This document shows, one piece after another, positions 61,002-64,000 of a stretch of DNA of 64,000 nt (its first letter is position 1; each line of letters begins with the position of its first letter). Location: contig DGWA01000004.1 of the NCBI GenBank assembly GCA_002395105.1, positions 64,583-128,582 on the forward strand, given 5' to 3'. Made by a program: the position numbers and the translations under genes. Below the pieces are notes generated by a model. That model did no database searches. It saw only the letters and a program-made list of their open reading frames with translations, and was not told the origin of the DNA. The stretch comes from Rickettsiales bacterium UBA4270. GTDB taxonomy: Bacteria; Pseudomonadota; Alphaproteobacteria; Rickettsiales; Deianiraeaceae.

Positions 61002-64000
61002 ATGGAAAAAGGTAAAAAAACAGGTATAATGAAGAAAAAAAAAGACATTAAACCAATGTCTAAACGAGAACAAGAACTTGCAAATGCTTTTCTAAAATAT
61101 GAAAAAAAAGAAGATGATGATCTTAAATTAGAAGAAGAAGAGAATCTTCTAACAAAATTAGAAGAAGAAAATAAACATAACAAGACATTTTGTTGTGCAA
61201 AAGAAAATGACAAAATAAAAAATGACGATTTTAGCTTGAACAATAGCAAACTAAAAGACAATTACAAAGAAATAAAAATACAAACGTATAAAGACATTAG
61301 TACTCCAGTTTTTAAAACTGGAACAGTTCCGGCCTCCACATACACCAGTAATATAAATGAATTAAAAAATCTAATAGGCTTATATAAGAGAGACATTAAT
61401 GATGCTGTGCGTATAAACGGAGAAAATATTATAATATTCAAAAACAATAAACAATACTTACAAACACTCTACATAAGAAAAAGAAATGAATTTCAAACTC
61501 TATTAAAAAAACATGAATTGATAAATACAGATTATAGAGCATTAAAAAAAAAACATACAGACACGATAAAACAACTAGATGCAGTAGAAAAAGAAAGGAA
61601 TGGTCTTGAAGCAAAAATCAAAACATACGTGAATATAAAAACAGGCGAAACAATGGAGTTTCAAAGTATTTACAATCGAGCGATTGAAGAAGCTAAAAAT
61701 AGAATAAAAAACAAAGATTTTAAAAAAAAGATAGAACAAATAGCGAAAGACCACAAAGGATTTGGAAGAGACCAGATTAAAAAACTATTAGCAGATACCA
61801 AGACATCAGAATCACCTGAGAGTTTTAAATACAAACAACTTATAGAAGTGCTGTCTACAATTTTTGCGGATTATGCAGAACAAGAAGAAACAGTACAAAA
61901 ATTAGAAGCAAAAATAAAGAACATAGAAGAATCAACAGAACCCGTGATAAGCGATGAAGAATATACAAAATTACAAAAACAGCTTAAAATATCGAAAGAA
62001 AAATTAGACTCGTACCAAAAAGACTTAAAGTTATTGGATGACTATAAAAGAATGCTTGAAAATAGAATACCTTATATAAAAGAAAAATTAAAAAAAAAAG
62101 GCATAAATATAGAATGCAATGAATACCAAGATAAAGAACAAAAAATAATAATGGAAACTGATTATGTATTAAATGTTGTATTATCGCAACTTGTTTATAA
62201 TACAGAATTCGAAGAAGAAATTAAAAACTTTGCTGAAGCAACCAGACCAATAACACAATATTCATGGGACATTGACGAAAATGAACTTAATAAAATAAAA
62301 GCAATAAATATTAAAGAAATCGATTTAAATACATTAAATAAACTGAAAACCAATGACGACAAACAAATTGGCGAACACTTTAAAACAATTGTTCAGAAGT
62401 TTCAAGCACTTGTTGTCAAACTTGCAGTAAATAGTCAAAACGACATTGGATATGTAAAAAAAATTATACAAAGCGCGAATAATTTAAAAACGGCAGTACA
62501 AATTATTGATAACATAAATAACGATAAAGTTGATTATAAACAACTTGAAGAGAATGTTAACAAAATAGATCTTGATGAACTAAAAGAAACGGAAACCATT
62601 CTAGATAGTGACAGCAAATTAACAAAAGAACTCAAAAAATATTATAACAATACTACTTTTTTTGACAACAAAACAAAACAAGCCGTTATTCAAGCAATTA
62701 AAAATGCAGGTAAAATACAAGAGGCCGAGCAAATTAAAAAAGATGTGCAAATAGCATCTAATTCACTTGGCATAATTGCCGACCGTAAAAGTCTTAAAAA
62801 AACAGATAAAGATGAAATAAAAGATTCAAATTTAAAAAACGCAGTCGATAAAGTTCAAAAATTTGCAGAAACAAGTAAAAACGTAATTAATAGGTTGTTA
62901 CTAACAGACACAGACAGTAATAAAAATATCGATCTCTTAGGGAAAGATAATGTTGATGATGATGATGTTATTGTTAAATATTTTAATAAAAATCAAACCT
63001 TGATTAAAAAATATTTTAAAAAAATCGATAGTTGTGCTACAAAAAATAAAATACTTGATGAAATTATCGATTGCATGCATGATTCAAAAAACATAGACTT
63101 AAGTGACATAGATCTAAATAAAATAATAAAAAATGATATAAATGGAGCACCAGATGATGCTTTCAACAGCAAAGCAAATAAAACTGTAACAAAAATTAAT
63201 GATTTAGTAAAAAATAATAAAGATCTTAAAGATCAAAATACAGATCTTGACAACAAAGTAAATGATCTCGAAAATGATAATCGAGATCTTAAAACAAAAA
63301 CTGATCAATATAAAACTGTATGTAATGCAATAAAAACACTTAATCTTAATAGCGATGATAACCAAGCAATTAGCATTGTTAATTGTAAAATAGAAGATTT
63401 AAATAGCATCAATAATAAAATAGGCGACGTTAATAAGTTAGTAAAAAGTAATCAAGATCTTAAAGATCAAAATACAGATCTTGGCAACAAAGTAAATAAT
63501 CTCGAAAATGATAAACAAAATCTTACAAATAAAAATAAAGATCTTGAAACAGTAGTAAAAAGTATAACAAACATTAACACAGCTACAAATAATAATAAGA
63601 CAACTGTACAAAATAATCTTAATGAAATAGAAGGTAATATTTGTGAGGGTGTAACAAAAGATAATATTATAACTGTTGCAGGAAATGTTGACAAGTTAGT
63701 AGGCGAAAAAACAGATCTTGACAACAAAGTAAATGATCTCGAAAATGATAATCGAGATCTTAAAACAAAAACTGATCAATATAAAACTGTATGTAATGCA
63801 ATAAAAACACTTAATCTTAATAGCAATAATAACCAAGTAATTAGCATTAATAATTGTCAAATAAGTGACGATTTGGATAAAGTCAATAGTAAAATAGAAG
63901 GCATTAATAAGTTAGTAAAAAGTAATCAAGATCTTAAAGATCAAAATACAGATCTTGACAACAAAGTAAATAATCTCGAAAGTAATAAACAAGAACTTAA
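61002..64000 (+). CDS. giant coiled-coil protein with tandem repeats, 3' end beyond the window
   Basis: An ATG at 61002 opens a frame of 999 codons with no stop up to the window edge. The product lacks a signal peptide and membrane segments. It is very rich in Lys, Asn, Asp, Ile and Leu, with heptad-like coiled-coils over most of its length: a basic head (about 1-20), an acidic stretch near 37-55, and long helices to about 720. From about residue 735 the repeats begin, built on a KDLKDQNTDLDNKVNDLEND module. Cys occurs only a few times. No family is recognised; giant coiled-coil proteins in endosymbionts are sometimes structural or secreted. Confidence 0.85.
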   Translation, partial: MEKGKKTGIMKKKKDIKPMSKREQELANAFLKYEKKEDDDLKLEEEENLLTKLEEENKHNKTFCCAKENDKIKNDDFSLNNSKLKDNYKEIKIQTYKDISTPVFKTGTVPASTYTSNINELKNLIGLYKRDINDAVRINGENIIIFKNNKQYLQTLYIRKRNEFQTLLKKHELINTDYRALKKKHTDTIKQLDAVEKERNGLEAKIKTYVNIKTGETMEFQSIYNRAIEEAKNRIKNKDFKKKIEQIAKDHKGFGRDQIKKLLADTKTSESPESFKYKQLIEVLSTIFADYAEQEETVQKLEAKIKNIEESTEPVISDEEYTKLQKQLKISKEKLDSYQKDLKLLDDYKRMLENRIPYIKEKLKKKGINIECNEYQDKEQKIIMETDYVLNVVLSQLVYNTEFEEEIKNFAEATRPITQYSWDIDENELNKIKAINIKEIDLNTLNKLKTNDDKQIGEHFKTIVQKFQALVVKLAVNSQNDIGYVKKIIQSANNLKTAVQIIDNINNDKVDYKQLEENVNKIDLDELKETETILDSDSKLTKELKKYYNNTTFFDNKTKQAVIQAIKNAGKIQEAEQIKKDVQIASNSLGIIADRKSLKKTDKDEIKDSNLKNAVDKVQKFAETSKNVINRLLLTDTDSNKNIDLLGKDNVDDDDVIVKYFNKNQTLIKKYFKKIDSCATKNKILDEIIDCMHDSKNIDLSDIDLNKIIKNDINGAPDDAFNSKANKTVTKINDLVKNNKDLKDQNTDLDNKVNDLENDNRDLKTKTDQYKTVCNAIKTLNLNSDDNQAISIVNCKIEDLNSINNKIGDVNKLVKSNQDLKDQNTDLGNKVNNLENDKQNLTNKNKDLETVVKSITNINTATNNNKTTVQNNLNEIEGNICEGVTKDNIITVAGNVDKLVGEKTDLDNKVNDLENDNRDLKTKTDQYKTVCNAIKTLNLNSNNNQVISINNCQISDDLDKVNSKIEGINKLVKSNQDLKDQNTDLDNKVNNLESNKQEL
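63240..64000 (+). repeat. tandem repeat of about 471-474 bp inside the giant gene
   Basis: The stretch 63240-63353 (114 bases) recurs without any change at 63711-63824, an offset of 471 bases (157 codons). The following stretch near 63430-63480 recurs at 63904-63954 with an offset of 474 (one extra codon) and a single change visible in the copied part. Within each unit a shorter 20-25-codon module (NTDLDNKVNDLEN) appears more than once. The second copy is still running at the window edge. Confidence 0.9.

Noticed and set aside
1..64000. Reassignment of TGA to tryptophan
   Set aside because: TGA ends real genes (for example the GT8 gene near 19961) and tryptophans in conserved motifs are TGG.
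1..64000. CRISPR array, insertion sequence or transposase
   Set aside because: No regularly spaced short repeats and no recognisable transposase frame. The repeats at the right edge are within a gene and too long.
1..64000. parS sites or replication origin near parA or parB
   Set aside because: Some CACGTG cores occur inside genes (e.g. near 7592, 27702, 56507) but none has the full palindrome. A single DnaA-box-like TTATACACA near 38196 is not a cluster.

Overview
The window is strongly A+T-rich DNA from an obligately intracellular Alphaproteobacterium of the Rickettsiales/Holosporales kind. This rests on several signs: an ADP/ATP translocase for taking up host ATP; type IV secretion genes (a VirB2-like pilin and VirD4) scattered rather than clustered; a lone gene-transfer-agent-type capsid gene; alphaproteobacterial versions of AddB, RpoH and ParB; and many shortened or domain-stripped housekeeping genes. 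The standard code applies, since TGA ends several genes. The exact genus cannot be read from the sequence. There is no rRNA, CRISPR array, insertion sequence or visible origin.

Layout. 0.2-13.5 kb: tsaC, an LptF/LptG permease, a membrane protein with FKBP-like domains, dapD, an MFS transporter, a mannose-1-phosphate guanylyltransferase, then a leftward run ruvA-lolA-secG-small ORF-kdsA-pnp, divergent waaA and an outer-membrane beta-barrel. 13.5-22.9 kb: parA, a likely GATC-specific restriction-modification pair, miaB, an MFS transporter with an unclear start, tRNA-Ile2, a membrane-bound GT8 glycosyltransferase, tRNA-Gln, the C-terminal half of alanyl-tRNA synthetase without its catalytic half, an anchored Nudix protein and a second beta-barrel. 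22.9-26.8 kb: RNase P RNA, ybeY, virB2, tRNA-Glu, tgt and a shortened glyS. 26.8-37.3 kb: the fused S10-spc-alpha ribosomal operon (rplC to rplQ), lacking rpsJ, rpmC, rpmD, secY, adk and rpmJ at their usual places. 37.5-43.6 kb: a lipoprotein, the nucleotide translocase, a membrane-anchored GH3 enzyme, an orphan HK97/GTA capsid gene, tRNA-Val, tRNA-Thr and glyQ. 43.6-50.7 kb: pssA, an AddB nuclease remnant, xthA, a charged hypothetical protein, virD4, lpxB and tRNA-Ser. 50.7-60.9 kb: rpoH, a lone atpG, dapE, a BI-1 family protein, a TPR protein, a small lipoprotein, mlaC, rlmB, dnaB, kdsD without CBS domains, and parB. 61.0 kb to the end: a giant, Lys/Asn/Asp-rich coiled-coil protein that never reaches a stop and ends in long tandem repeats.

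How the genes work together. The envelope pathways are kept: Kdo synthesis and transfer (kdsD, kdsA, waaA), lipid A (lpxB), LPS export (LptF/G), lipoprotein and lipid trafficking (lolA, mlaC), and DAP for peptidoglycan (dapD, dapE). The translation machinery is kept but pared down, most clearly in alanyl- and glycyl-tRNA synthetases. Energy appears to come both from the host (Tlc) and from an F-type ATP synthase encoded elsewhere. Likely host-facing parts are VirD4/VirB2, the anchored GT8 enzyme, the charged protein beside virD4 and the giant repeat protein.

A recurring CTTGCAAA element lies upstream of several transcription units at the spacing of a -35 box and seems to be a common promoter element here.
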